From CAYVFC01 sp964450715 (GTDB lineage Bacteria; Myxococcota_A; Polyangia; Polyangiales; JAFGIB01): DNA of 64,000 bases. The stretch is taken from positions 46,255 through 110,254 of the forward strand of contig CAYVFC010000004.1 in NCBI GenBank assembly GCA_964450715.1, in the 5' to 3' direction. The notes under the pieces are model-generated. The model was not told the origin of the DNA and ran no database searches. It saw only the letters and a list, made by a program, of their open reading frames with translations. The stretch's first letter is position 1, and every line of letters begins with the position of its first letter. Position numbers and translations under genes: made by a program. This document shows, piece by piece, positions 35,102 through 43,288 of this stretch.

Positions 35102-35977
35102 TCAGTTGCTGGAAACCAGCCGTTCCATCCCCTCGATCCGCTTGACCAGGAACCTCTCGTTGGCGCCGTAGGTCGGCGAACCCTGGTTCAACTTCGCGAT
35201 GTACGCGCGAACCGGTACAGTGTTTGAATACTTCTGAATGTTGATGAGGCTATAGAGGTGATCAATGGTATCCGCGGGCATGACCAGATCGCTGGCCGTA
35301 TAGAGCTCGAATACAATGTCTATCCATCTCGGTCTGAGCGTGACCGCCGCCAGCCGCAGGGCGTACGCGGTGGCGTTCAGCACCTCTTTTTCGTCCGGGC
35401 GGAATCCCTTCTGCGCTTCCTCCAGCACGCCGTTCACGATCCCCGAGATGATGCGCTCGGCTTCCTCGTGCTTGCCCAGGTTCAAGGCCTTGTCCGCGAT
35501 CTCGGTGATCGTTTTCAGCGAAGAGATGCTGATCTGCTTTCTGGACCCGCGTGTCTTGGCGACCCGAGGCGGTTCCAGCTCCGCCCCGCAGTGAGGGCAG
35601 GTCACCGCGTCTCCCTCGAGGGGCGTGGCGCATTGCCGGCAGACCCGGATCTCCACCGTGTGCGCAGCCGGCTCCCGCTTCTTGTCCGAGCCGGCGGAGG
35701 CGATCTGCAGGACGAGCTCCTGCGAACCGATGCGGGTCAGATCACCGTGCTCGAGACGGGTAGCCCCCGATATCTTGTTGCCGTTCACCCTGACGCCGTT
35801 GCGGCTTCCCAGGTCTTCTACCGACACGCCGCGCTCCGAGAGGCGAAAGACGGCGTGTTTGCGCGATACCAGCTCGTCGTCGAGGACCAAGTCGCACTGG
35901 GGGCTGCGCCCCACGACGAACGCGGCCTTGCTGAACTCCACGTCAATGGCTCGATACCGTAACAGATAACGCGTCAA
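35102..35977 (-). CDS. FHA domain protein with zinc ribbon and helical C-terminus
   Basis: Cytoplasmic protein of about 291 aa. The FHA domain (about residues 1-95) has the phosphothreonine-binding signature FVVGRSPQCDLVLDDELVSRKH and DLGSRNGVRVNG. A zinc ribbon follows: CRQC and CPHC (about 115-135). The remainder is helical, TPR-like in feel but with no clear repeat. FHA modules read Ser/Thr kinase output, and a membrane Ser/Thr kinase is encoded 8 kb away. I chose the TTG at 35977 with GAGGGAG upstream; another TTG at 36016 has no ribosome site. A transposon-like repeat lies just upstream. Confidence 0.85.
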   Translation of the reverse strand: MTRYLLRYRAIDVEFSKAAFVVGRSPQCDLVLDDELVSRKHAVFRLSERGVSVEDLGSRNGVRVNGNKISGATRLEHGDLTRIGSQELVLQIASAGSDKKREPAAHTVEIRVCRQCATPLEGDAVTCPHCGAELEPPRVAKTRGSRKQISISSLKTITEIADKALNLGKHEEAERIISGIVNGVLEEAQKGFRPDEKEVLNATAYALRLAAVTLRPRWIDIVFELYTASDLVMPADTIDHLYSLINIQKYSNTVPVRAYIAKLNQGSPTYGANERFLVKRIEGMERLVSSN

Positions 35978-36002
35978 GTGAGCTCCCTCGCTCTGCGGTC
36001 TC

Positions 36003-36160
36003 AGCGCCCGTGACAAAATAACTCATCTATCTTTCGGGCGGGACGCCCTGTCTGCTGCGTTGCTCCTCCTTAAAATACCCCCGGTATTCCTCGTCGTCGC
36101 GCCTTGCATCCGGGACCGTCGCGCTCCGAAATCTGATCGAGTTATTTTATCACGGGCGCT
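36003..36160. mobile_element. MITE-like element with 22-bp terminal inverted repeats
   Basis: The arms 36003-36024 (AGCGCCCGTGACAAAATAAC plus TC) and 36139-36160 are inverted copies with a single mismatch. The 158 bases between the outer ends contain a small palindrome AATACCCCCGGTATT near 36076-36090 and no convincing gene. It separates the FHA gene from the upstream hypothetical gene. It resembles short non-autonomous repeats found many times in related genomes, but only one copy is visible here. Confidence 0.65.
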
Positions 36161-36194
36161 TACGGCATCCGGTATCGGTTCGGTTTGGTACTCT

Positions 36195-37487
36195 CTAGTA
36201 CTTCGCCGCTACGTCGCTCAGGGTCCTGATCAGGCGGCCCTGTATCTCCACGGTCTTATTCATGAGCGTGCTAATCTCTGCCACATCCCGGCGGTACTCG
36301 GCGAACAGGCTGGCCGGCTGGCCCAGAATCCCCATGCTGAGGGACTTGTTGATGAGAATCACGTAGTCCTCCGGCTTCTTGGTGAACTCCTTCTGTCCTA
36401 GAAACCGCTGCTTTTCCACGAACTCCCCCTCTGCCTCGGACGACACGTTCAGCGCGGTAGAGGGGATGGGGTTGCCCTGCTCGTCGCGCTGCGGTGCCGG
36501 GATGTTGACGTAGACCAGATCGCCGACCAGCTTGTCGCCGGCCTGGCGGGGGACCATTCCGTACTGGTTGTTGATCAAGAAGTCGGCTATCTCGGCGGAT
36601 TTCTTCAACGCGGCCTGCTTTTCCGTGCCCTTGGTCTTCACATCCAGCGCCGCGAATTTGTCCCAGAGGACATTTATGTTTCCGTAGTAGTCGAACAGAT
36701 CGTCCACCGTCCCCGCGGCGAACGCCTTGTACCGCTTCTGGTGAAAGGCCGCGGCGGTGAGCGGCTTGGGTATCTTCGCTAGCTCGGCGATGGTCTTGTA
36801 GTCGACCGTCGCCTTCCTACCGGGTCCACCGTTAGACGCATCGGTAATGGCCTGCACGTGTTTCTTGGCCTGATCGACCGTCCTGGATACCTCGTCCACC
36901 GTTTTGTACAGCTCCTTGGCGTCGTCGACGACCTGGTTCCACAGGCGGTTGTCCCCCAGGGTGTTGCCGATCATGTATCCGACCGCGATGCCGACCGCCA
37001 GCCCGGCCGTTACGATGAAGAGGTTGCGCGCCCGGGATACCGTACCGATCTCGCTCTCCTGAACCGAGGAGTCATCGACGACCAGGGTGACTTTTTTCTC
37101 TTCCACCGCTGGAGCGGCCGCGGCTTCGCCGAACGGGTCGGTCCTGGCCGCCGCCGGCGGCTGCGATGGCGTCGGTTGCTGCTGCGCCTGCTGGGCGAAA
37201 GGAGGCGCGACGATACCACCCGGGGTGGGAACTGGGCCGCCCGGCATGGGTCGCGCCGCAAAGGGAGGCGCCGCTATGCCCGCGCCCCCAGGAGGGTTAC
37301 TTCCGGGTCCGGGTATCGCACCTGCCGCTACCGGGGGTTTGCTTCCCGGTCCGGTCCAGGCCGGCGCGCTGCCGATTCCGGGCGGAATCGATCCCGACTG
37401 GTCGACCTTGTGGCTGGGAGCGCTTCCGCGGCCCAATCGGGCTTTCAAGTCTTTGATATCACGGGATTTTTTTTCTGTGTCTGGCAT
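36195..37487 (-). CDS. Single-pass membrane hypothetical protein with Pro/Gly-rich N-terminus
   Basis: Protein of 430 aa. Residues 1-25 are charged (KKSRDIKDLKARLGRG). Residues 30-130 are a Pro/Gly/Ala-rich linker. An acidic stretch VVDDSSVQESEIGT precedes one transmembrane segment (about 155-175, LFIVTAGLAVGIAVGYMIG). The C-terminal 250 residues are mostly helical, with KELYKTVDEVSRTVDQAKK suggesting a coiled coil, and lie outside the membrane if the N-terminus is inside. The KDLKARLGR start recurs in myxobacterial proteins as I remember them, but I know no function. It points the same way as the FHA gene, separated by the repeat element. Confidence 0.75.
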   Translation of the reverse strand: MPDTEKKSRDIKDLKARLGRGSAPSHKVDQSGSIPPGIGSAPAWTGPGSKPPVAAGAIPGPGSNPPGGAGIAAPPFAARPMPGGPVPTPGGIVAPPFAQQAQQQPTPSQPPAAARTDPFGEAAAAPAVEEKKVTLVVDDSSVQESEIGTVSRARNLFIVTAGLAVGIAVGYMIGNTLGDNRLWNQVVDDAKELYKTVDEVSRTVDQAKKHVQAITDASNGGPGRKATVDYKTIAELAKIPKPLTAAAFHQKRYKAFAAGTVDDLFDYYGNINVLWDKFAALDVKTKGTEKQAALKKSAEIADFLINNQYGMVPRQAGDKLVGDLVYVNIPAPQRDEQGNPIPSTALNVSSEAEGEFVEKQRFLGQKEFTKKPEDYVILINKSLSMGILGQPASLFAEYRRDVAEISTLMNKTVEIQGRLIRTLSDVAAKY

Positions 37488-37750
37488 CTATCGAGCCCTG
37501 CTACGGGTTTTTCTGGTATCAGAGGTCTTGCCGCGGCCGCTCTCACGAGCCGGTAGTTGCTTTCATACCAGGAGAAACAAGGTATGAACGCGTTGCCGAT
37601 GGTGTCAAGAACGGTCGAAAAGACGAATGATAACCCGAAATCCATCGCTATGTACCGTTTCGATGGCCCAGGTGTCCATATTGTACGCGATTTTTCCCTC
37701 GTCTACAGTCGCCGACGCGCTAGATTCCAGTGCGCAGTCAAGAGGTGTCC
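37488..37750. other. Divergent intergenic region with short inverted repeat and trp promoter
   Basis: The region lies between the membrane hypothetical gene and trpG. It contains an 8-bp perfect inverted repeat, TTCATACC-11 bases-GGTATGAA (37562-37588), that could be an operator, and a predicted promoter at 37681-37709 listed separately. No leader peptide with a Trp-codon run was seen, so trp attenuation is not supported. Confidence 0.45.
37681..37709 (+). promoter_or_regulatory. Predicted sigma-70 promoter for trpGDC
   Basis: TTGTAC (37681-37686) and TACAGT (37704-37709) are separated by exactly 17 bases, each with four of six consensus matches. The start near 37716 gives a leader of about 35 bases before trpG. 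Confidence 0.45.
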
Positions 37751-38344
37751 ATGATCGTGGTCATCGATAACTACGACTCGTTTACCTACAACCTGGTCCA
37801 GTATCTGGCACAGCTGGGAGCAGCCGTTGAGGTCTTTCGCAACGATGCGGTCGGCGTTCAGGACATCTCGGAGATGGATCCGGAGGGTATCCTGATCTCC
37901 CCCGGACCCGGCACTCCGGATAGCGCGGGGATCTCGATGCAGGTGGTGAGTCGGTTCGGCGGAAAGCTGCCGCTGCTCGGGGTCTGTCTCGGTCACCAGT
38001 CCATCGGCCAGGTCTTCGGCGCGCCGGTGGTCCGCGCCGATCGGCTGATGCACGGCCGGACCTCGTCCATCGAGCACGACGGACGCGGTGTTTTTCGGGG
38101 GCTGCCCACCCCCTTCACGGCGACCCGGTACCACTCGCTCATCTTGAGAGCAGAATCCTTGGGAGAGCAGCTGGAACTGACGGCGTGGACCCAGCAGGGC
38201 GAGGTGATGGGGGTCAGGCACCGCTCTCTGGAGAACCTGGAGGGGGTGCAGTTCCACCCGGAATCGTTTCTAACCGAACACGGCCACGCGTTGCTGGAGA
38301 ACTTCTTGCAGAAGATGCCCGAAAGGGGAGCACGGAAAGGATAG
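37751..38344 (+). CDS. trpG: Anthranilate synthase component II (glutamine amidotransferase)
   Basis: Class I glutamine amidotransferase of 197 aa supplying ammonia to TrpE (or PabB) for anthranilate (or aminodeoxychorismate) formation. MIVVIDNYDSFTYNLVQYL at the N-terminus, the oxyanion SPGPGTP, the nucleophile C79 in GVCLGHQ and the C-terminal His-Glu in FHPES are all present. I chose the ATG at 37751 with AGAGGTG upstream. It heads trpG-trpD-trpC, with 13 bases before trpD. No trpE is adjacent in the window. Confidence 0.95.
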   Translation: MIVVIDNYDSFTYNLVQYLAQLGAAVEVFRNDAVGVQDISEMDPEGILISPGPGTPDSAGISMQVVSRFGGKLPLLGVCLGHQSIGQVFGAPVVRADRLMHGRTSSIEHDGRGVFRGLPTPFTATRYHSLILRAESLGEQLELTAWTQQGEVMGVRHRSLENLEGVQFHPESFLTEHGHALLENFLQKMPERGARKG

Positions 38345-38357
38345 GGGATTCGACCAG

Positions 38358-39374
38358 ATGATTCGCGAGGCGATCGAACGCGCGGTGAACGCAAGGGAAC
38401 TGGACGGCCCGCTGATGGAGTCGGCCATGGATGGCATCCTTTCCGGGGAGGCGAGCGGCGCCCAGATCGCCGCCTTCCTGGTGGCCATGCGCATGAAGGG
38501 CGAGACGGCGGAAGAGCTGGCCGCGGGGGCGCGGGTGATGTTGCGCCACTGCGTTCGCGTGCCCTTCCGGTCGGATGGGGTGGTGCTCGATACCTGCGGA
38601 ACCGGCGGGGACGGCCTGGGGACATTTAATATATCCACGGTATCTGCCATCGTTACGGCTTCCTGCGGTGTGGTGGTCGCCAAGCACGGCAACCGGGCGG
38701 CGAGCAGCAAGGCGGGAAGCGCGGACTTGCTGGAAGCGTTGGGCGTGGTCATCGAGATGCCCGCCGAACGGGTCGCGGAGTGCCTGGAACGGATCGGCAT
38801 CGGATTCATGTTCGCGCGCTCGCACCACCCGGCCATGCGTCACGCGGCGCCGATACGCAGCGAACTGGCCCTACGCACCCTGTTCAATTTGCTGGGGCCG
38901 CTGACCAATCCGGCCGGAGCTACCCATCAGATGCTGGGCGTATATACCGCCGAGCTGGTGGAACAGATGGCGCGCGTGCTGGGACTTTTAGGTTCCCGCG
39001 GGGCGTGGGTGGTCCATGGCGCCGAGGGCATGGACGAGGTTTCGGTTTGTGGACCGACGCGGGTAGCCCGACTGGCGGCGGGCGAGGTTTCGGTTGGCGA
39101 GCTTCGACCCGAGGATTTCGGAGTCGAACGCGCCGACTTGGACGCGTTGAGGGGAGGAGACGCCGAGCGGAACGCCGCCATCGCCAGAGCCATCCTGGGC
39201 GGCGAGAAGGGAGCTAGGCGGGACGCCGTGGTCGTCAATTGCGGGGCGGCCCTCTGTGCGGCCGGGCAGGCGGATTCGCCGGCCCAGGGGGCGGCGCGAG
39301 CGGCAGAGGCCTTGGATTCGGGGGCGGCCGAGGCCAAGCTACGGGAGTGGATCGAGTTCAGCCGGGCGGGGTGA
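38358..39374 (+). CDS. trpD: Anthranilate phosphoribosyltransferase
   Basis: Enzyme of 338 aa that joins anthranilate to phosphoribosyl pyrophosphate in tryptophan synthesis. The glycine-rich PRPP loop TCGTGGDG, followed by FNIST, KHGNRAASSKAGSADLLEALG and the R in HHPAMRH AAPIRSELALRT-like region, is typical. The enzyme is a separate protein and not fused to TrpG. It lies between trpG and trpC with very short gaps, so one transcript is likely. Confidence 0.95.
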   Translation: MIREAIERAVNARELDGPLMESAMDGILSGEASGAQIAAFLVAMRMKGETAEELAAGARVMLRHCVRVPFRSDGVVLDTCGTGGDGLGTFNISTVSAIVTASCGVVVAKHGNRAASSKAGSADLLEALGVVIEMPAERVAECLERIGIGFMFARSHHPAMRHAAPIRSELALRTLFNLLGPLTNPAGATHQMLGVYTAELVEQMARVLGLLGSRGAWVVHGAEGMDEVSVCGPTRVARLAAGEVSVGELRPEDFGVERADLDALRGGDAERNAAIARAILGGEKGARRDAVVVNCGAALCAAGQADSPAQGAARAAEALDSGAAEAKLREWIEFSRAG

Positions 39375-39384
39375 CGCGGGGGCA

Positions 39385-40188
39385 ATGGGTATCCTCGACC
39401 AGATCGTGGAACGAAAGCGCCGCGAGGTGGCGAGACGGCGCGGGCGAAAGGACCTGACGGAAGAGGCGAGCGGGCGGTTTGCCGGGGACGTTTCGCGTTC
39501 CGAGCGGTCGGTCGCCGCCCTGCGCCGTTCCGGATCCCGGTTGCCTCGCGTGATCGCGGAGATCAAGACGCGCAGCCCCAGCGCGGGGGTCATTCGACCG
39601 AGGCTGGCCGGCGAGGTCGCCGCCATCGCCCGTGCCTACGAGGAAGCGGGAGCCGCGGCGGTGAGCGTTCTTTGCGACGGTCCCGGTTTTGGAGGTACGC
39701 CCTTGGACGTGCGACGGGCAGCGCGCGCGGTATCCCTTCCGCTGCTGTTCAAGGAGTTCGTCATCGACCGGAGCCAGATTACGCTGGCGCGGCGGATGGG
39801 CGCCCACATGGTGCTGCTGATCGCGCGCATTCTGGAAACAAGCGAGTTGTTGGAGCTCGTCGGCGAGTGCTCGCGACAGGGCCTGGCGCCGGTGGTTGAG
39901 GTCTGGGACGAGGAACAGCTCGAAAGCGCGATCGATACGGGCGCTCCTATCATCGGTGTCAACGCCAGGGATCTCTCTACCTTCCGCGTGAATCCCGAGG
40001 CTGCCGCCCGGCTCGTCGGCCAGATTCCCGAAGACCGCATCGGTATCTATATGAGCGGCGTATCCTCGAACGAGGACCTGGTCCGGGTAGCCGATACGCG
40101 CGCCGACTCGGTGCTGATCGGCGAGACCCTGATGCGCGCCCCCCGCCCGGGCGATCGATTAAAGGAGATCTTGAATCCATCCCAGTAG
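39385..40188 (+). CDS. trpC: Indole-3-glycerol phosphate synthase
   Basis: TIM-barrel enzyme of 267 aa closing the indole ring of tryptophan. Conserved blocks are MGILDQIVERKRREV, VIAEIKTRSPSAG (catalytic Lys), LFKEFVIDRSQI, IIGVNARDLSTF and SVLIGETLMRA. It is monofunctional, without a fused TrpF domain. The ATG at 39385 lies ten bases after trpD; an upstream in-frame start would overlap trpD. trpF, trpB and trpA do not follow. The next gene, pilS, is convergent, and a 7-bp hairpin (40289-40305) lies between them. Confidence 0.95.
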   Translation: MGILDQIVERKRREVARRRGRKDLTEEASGRFAGDVSRSERSVAALRRSGSRLPRVIAEIKTRSPSAGVIRPRLAGEVAAIARAYEEAGAAAVSVLCDGPGFGGTPLDVRRAARAVSLPLLFKEFVIDRSQITLARRMGAHMVLLIARILETSELLELVGECSRQGLAPVVEVWDEEQLESAIDTGAPIIGVNARDLSTFRVNPEAAARLVGQIPEDRIGIYMSGVSSNEDLVRVADTRADSVLIGETLMRAPRPGDRLKEILNPSQ

Positions 40189-40313
40189 CACGTCGTTACC
40201 GTCCGCGTTCGGGCCGTGGACATGGCAGCAGTCGCGGCATCCGAAAAGCCCCGGCCTCCCCGCGACCCTCCGAGACGCCGGCAGCGGTACAACTCATCGA
40301 GTTGTCCGACGTT

Positions 40314-41996
40314 CTACGGCCGGCCTGGAAAGTAGACGCGGAAGACCGTCCCGCGGTCCGACGCGCTGTCCACCTCGATGGAGCCCCCGTGACCGTCCAC
40401 GATTTGCCGTACCAGAGCCAGGCCGATTCCGGCGCCGTGGTTCCGGTCCGAGTAGAACATATCGTAGAGCCTGTCCTTGTCGCTCGGCTTGAGCCCGATA
40501 CCCTGGTCGCTGACCTCGACGGTCGTGCCTCCGTAGTTGCCAGGACCTACCCCCAACCGGACCGTGGACCCATCTGGCGACGCCTGCAATGCGTTCTTGA
40601 TCAGATTCCACAGCACCTGTTTTATCTGGCCCCTGTCGACCCAGGCGAGTACCGGGTGGTCGGGCGCCGCGAATTCGATGCGCGCGCCCGCTGTCTTGGC
40701 CGGTCCGCGCCGGGCCATCTCCACCACTTCGTCCACTACGCCCCTCAGATCCACCTCCGAGGGTTGCGGGATAACCGGTCTGCCTACTTGGAGCATGTTG
40801 GTCACCAGCTCGTTCAGACGGTCCGTTTCCGAGAGCACCACGCTGAGCAGGCGGCGCTCCTGCTCGTCCAGGTTGGGGGAATCGAGCACCAACTCTACCG
40901 AACCCGAGATGGAGTTGAGCGGATTGCGGATTTCGTGCGCCAGGCCGGCCGATAGGCGTCCCAGGATCGCCAGCCGTTCCGAACGCTTTGCCTTGTCCCG
41001 CAGCAGCGAGATCTCGCTCAGGTCCTGGAAGACCATGACTCGTCCCTCGTCGGTTCCCTGGGAGTTCAGCAAGGGGGTGACGGAGTAACCGATGGGGAAG
41101 GTGGTTCCATCCGCTCTGCTCGCCACGCCCTCGGCTTGGAATACGCGCCCATCCTCGGGTATAGCCCCGGGCACCAGGGAGGCGATGGGCTTTTCCAGAA
41201 CTTCCGTCTCTTGCACCGCCAGCATCTCCGCCCCGATGGAGTTGATAGTACGGATGTTGCCCTGCCGGTCGGTGGTGATGAGTCCCGAGCTCAACGAACG
41301 AACGATGTCGTCGTTCAGACGGACCAGTTGCATGGCTCCGGCCTCAGCTCGCCTCAGGCGACCGCCCGCTACCAGCAATCGAGTCGCCAGCCCGCTGGCG
41401 AGCATGGTGACCAGCAACAGCCCTAGGATGTTGAAGAGCACCGCGCTGTACAGCTCGGTGGACGAGAGCCTGTAGGCCTCGGTCGTCTGGTCCGGCGGCG
41501 GCGAGATCCAGCCATAGGCGAGCCCGGCTCCCAGCGCGACGTAGAGGCAGAGCGCCGCCGCTCCGGTGATGCGCGCCGGTGTCGGACCGACCACCATGGC
41601 CGCCATCAGCACCGTTACCCCGTAGAGAAAGGTGAAGCCGCTGCCCGCCCCCCCGGTGACGTATACCAGGGCCGTGGTCAGGGCGAGATCCCAGACGATC
41701 TGACCGAAGGCCACGTGGTCCTTACGTTCGGTCCGCAGCAACCAGAGGGCAAAGCCCAGGGTGGTGGCGTAGATGGTGACGATCAGGCCGATCAGAAAGC
41801 GCGGCGTGAACGCCTCGAAGCCCACCTGCTGGCTGCGAACCATCCAGAGGGCGGACCCCAGCAGGAGGGTAGCCACCCCCAGCCGCGTGCCCATGAACAT
41901 GTGGAGCCGCTGCTCCTTCTGCTCCTCGGGCTGAACTCGGTAAAGGGAGAAGAGCGACTCGGTGGTGTCCGAAACGCTCCTGCCGGGCCTACTCAC
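40314..41996 (-). CDS. Membrane sensor histidine kinase, PilS-like
   Basis: Histidine kinase of 560 aa. About six hydrophobic segments (about residues 35-215) are followed by a PAS domain (about 230-340, INSIGAEMLAVQETEVLEKP) and the transmitter. The phospho-acceptor His is in GLAHEIRNPLNSI, the N box is LWNLIKNALQ, and the G boxes are VSDQGIGL and GAGIGLALVRQI. Six-TM plus PAS architecture and the position after pilC match PilS, which with PilR controls pilin transcription through sigma-54. No pilR follows, because the next gene is convergent trpC. The GTG start overlaps the pilC stop (GTGA). Confidence 0.88.
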   Translation of the reverse strand: MSRPGRSVSDTTESLFSLYRVQPEEQKEQRLHMFMGTRLGVATLLLGSALWMVRSQQVGFEAFTPRFLIGLIVTIYATTLGFALWLLRTERKDHVAFGQIVWDLALTTALVYVTGGAGSGFTFLYGVTVLMAAMVVGPTPARITGAAALCLYVALGAGLAYGWISPPPDQTTEAYRLSSTELYSAVLFNILGLLLVTMLASGLATRLLVAGGRLRRAEAGAMQLVRLNDDIVRSLSSGLITTDRQGNIRTINSIGAEMLAVQETEVLEKPIASLVPGAIPEDGRVFQAEGVASRADGTTFPIGYSVTPLLNSQGTDEGRVMVFQDLSEISLLRDKAKRSERLAILGRLSAGLAHEIRNPLNSISGSVELVLDSPNLDEQERRLLSVVLSETDRLNELVTNMLQVGRPVIPQPSEVDLRGVVDEVVEMARRGPAKTAGARIEFAAPDHPVLAWVDRGQIKQVLWNLIKNALQASPDGSTVRLGVGPGNYGGTTVEVSDQGIGLKPSDKDRLYDMFYSDRNHGAGIGLALVRQIVDGHGGSIEVDSASDRGTVFRVYFPGRP

Positions 41997-43207
41997 TCTT
42001 TACCGGCCATGCCCGCGATATCGAATATCGGCAGGTACATGGCGATGAGGATGAAACCGACCATGCCGCCGATGCCCACCATCATAATCGGCTCCATCAG
42101 CGAGGTGAGTCCCGCGACGGCGACGTCGACTTCTTCCTCGTAGAAGTCCGCGATCTTGTTGAGCATCTGGTCGAGGGCGCCGGTCTCCTCGCCGACGCCG
42201 ATCATCTGCACCACCATGCCCGGGAAGACCCTGGTTTCCGCCAGCGGATCCGCCATGGTGGTACCGGCGCTGATCTTGTCGGCGGTATACTCGATGGCGT
42301 TCTCGATGATCATGTTACCGGCGGCCTTCCGTACCACCGTCAGCGCGTCCAGGATGGGAACGCCCGAGGAAAGCAGCGTCCCCAGCGTACGGGTGAAGCG
42401 GGCCACCGCGATCTTGCGCATCACCGGCCCGATGGCCGGGAAGTGCAGCATCACCCAGTGCCAGAAGAGCTTGCCCTGCCGGACGCGGTAGGAACCGCTG
42501 ATGGCGAAGAATACCGCCGCCACTACGCCGATCATCAGCGGCAGGTTGTCGACCGCCAGGTGGGAGAGCCCGATGACCAGCTGCGTCAGCGGGGGGAGCG
42601 AGCCCTCGCCGCCCATGTCCGCGAACATGTTTTCGAAGGTGGGGATGACGTAGATCAGCATGACCGCCATGACGCCGATGGCGATACAGAAGACCGCGAT
42701 GGGATAGACCAGGGCGCCACGGACCTGCCGCTTCAGCTTGACGGATTTCTCGATATACACCGCCAAGCGGTTGAGAATGGTATCCAGAATGCCGCCCATC
42801 TCGCCGGCGGCTATCAGGTTGACGAACAGCTCGTCGAAGACCTTGGGGTGACGCTTCAGCGCGTCCGAGAAGGTCGCGCCCTGCTCGACCGTGTTCTTGA
42901 TGTCCTTGAGGATGGCGTTGAAGCGCCGGTTTGTTCCCTGGGCGGAGAGGATATCGAGGCACTGCACCAGGGGCAGGCCGGCGTCGATCATGGTGGCGAA
43001 CTGACGGATGAAGACGACCAGCTCCTTCTGGTCCACCGGGCTTCCCAGGGCGGGCAACTGAAAAGGGGCCGACTTCTTTTTCACCTTTACCGGGCTGAGG
43101 TTCTGCGCTTTCAGGCGGTTCTGGACGGCGTTCGCGTTTTCCGCGTCCATTACGCCTTTTCTTACCTCGCCGCTGCGCGCGCGCGCTTCCCAGACCCATT
43201 CAGCCAT
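41993..43207 (-). CDS. pilC: Type IV pilus inner-membrane platform protein PilC (GspF family)
   Basis: Platform protein of 404 aa that links the pilus motors to pilin assembly. The N-terminal domain MAEWVWEARARSGEVRKG and KKKSAPFQLP precede two T2SSF domains, with ELVVFIRQFATMIDAGLPLVQCL and ARFTRTLGTLLSSGVPILDAL as the paired signatures. Three transmembrane segments are visible, including the final VGIGGMVGFILIAMYLPIF. GGAGG precedes the ATG. It lies 81 bases downstream of a Ser/Thr kinase gene and overlaps the PilS-like gene. Confidence 0.96.
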   Translation of the reverse strand: MAEWVWEARARSGEVRKGVMDAENANAVQNRLKAQNLSPVKVKKKSAPFQLPALGSPVDQKELVVFIRQFATMIDAGLPLVQCLDILSAQGTNRRFNAILKDIKNTVEQGATFSDALKRHPKVFDELFVNLIAAGEMGGILDTILNRLAVYIEKSVKLKRQVRGALVYPIAVFCIAIGVMAVMLIYVIPTFENMFADMGGEGSLPPLTQLVIGLSHLAVDNLPLMIGVVAAVFFAISGSYRVRQGKLFWHWVMLHFPAIGPVMRKIAVARFTRTLGTLLSSGVPILDALTVVRKAAGNMIIENAIEYTADKISAGTTMADPLAETRVFPGMVVQMIGVGEETGALDQMLNKIADFYEEEVDVAVAGLTSLMEPIMMVGIGGMVGFILIAMYLPIFDIAGMAGKE

Positions 43208-43288
43208 GAAGCCTCCATCAGGCCAGTTCGACTTCTATTTTAGCCGATCGGTGACGACAGGGTCAAAACCCTGGAGATCTGTGCTGAA

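Noticed and set aside
37660..37750. Leader peptide for trp attenuation
   Set aside because: No short frame with consecutive Trp codons and no paired terminator/antiterminator stems before trpG.
40289..40305. Hairpin ACAACTC-atc-GAGTTGT as a trpC/pilS terminator
   Set aside because: The stem is only seven base pairs with no T run; too weak to call.
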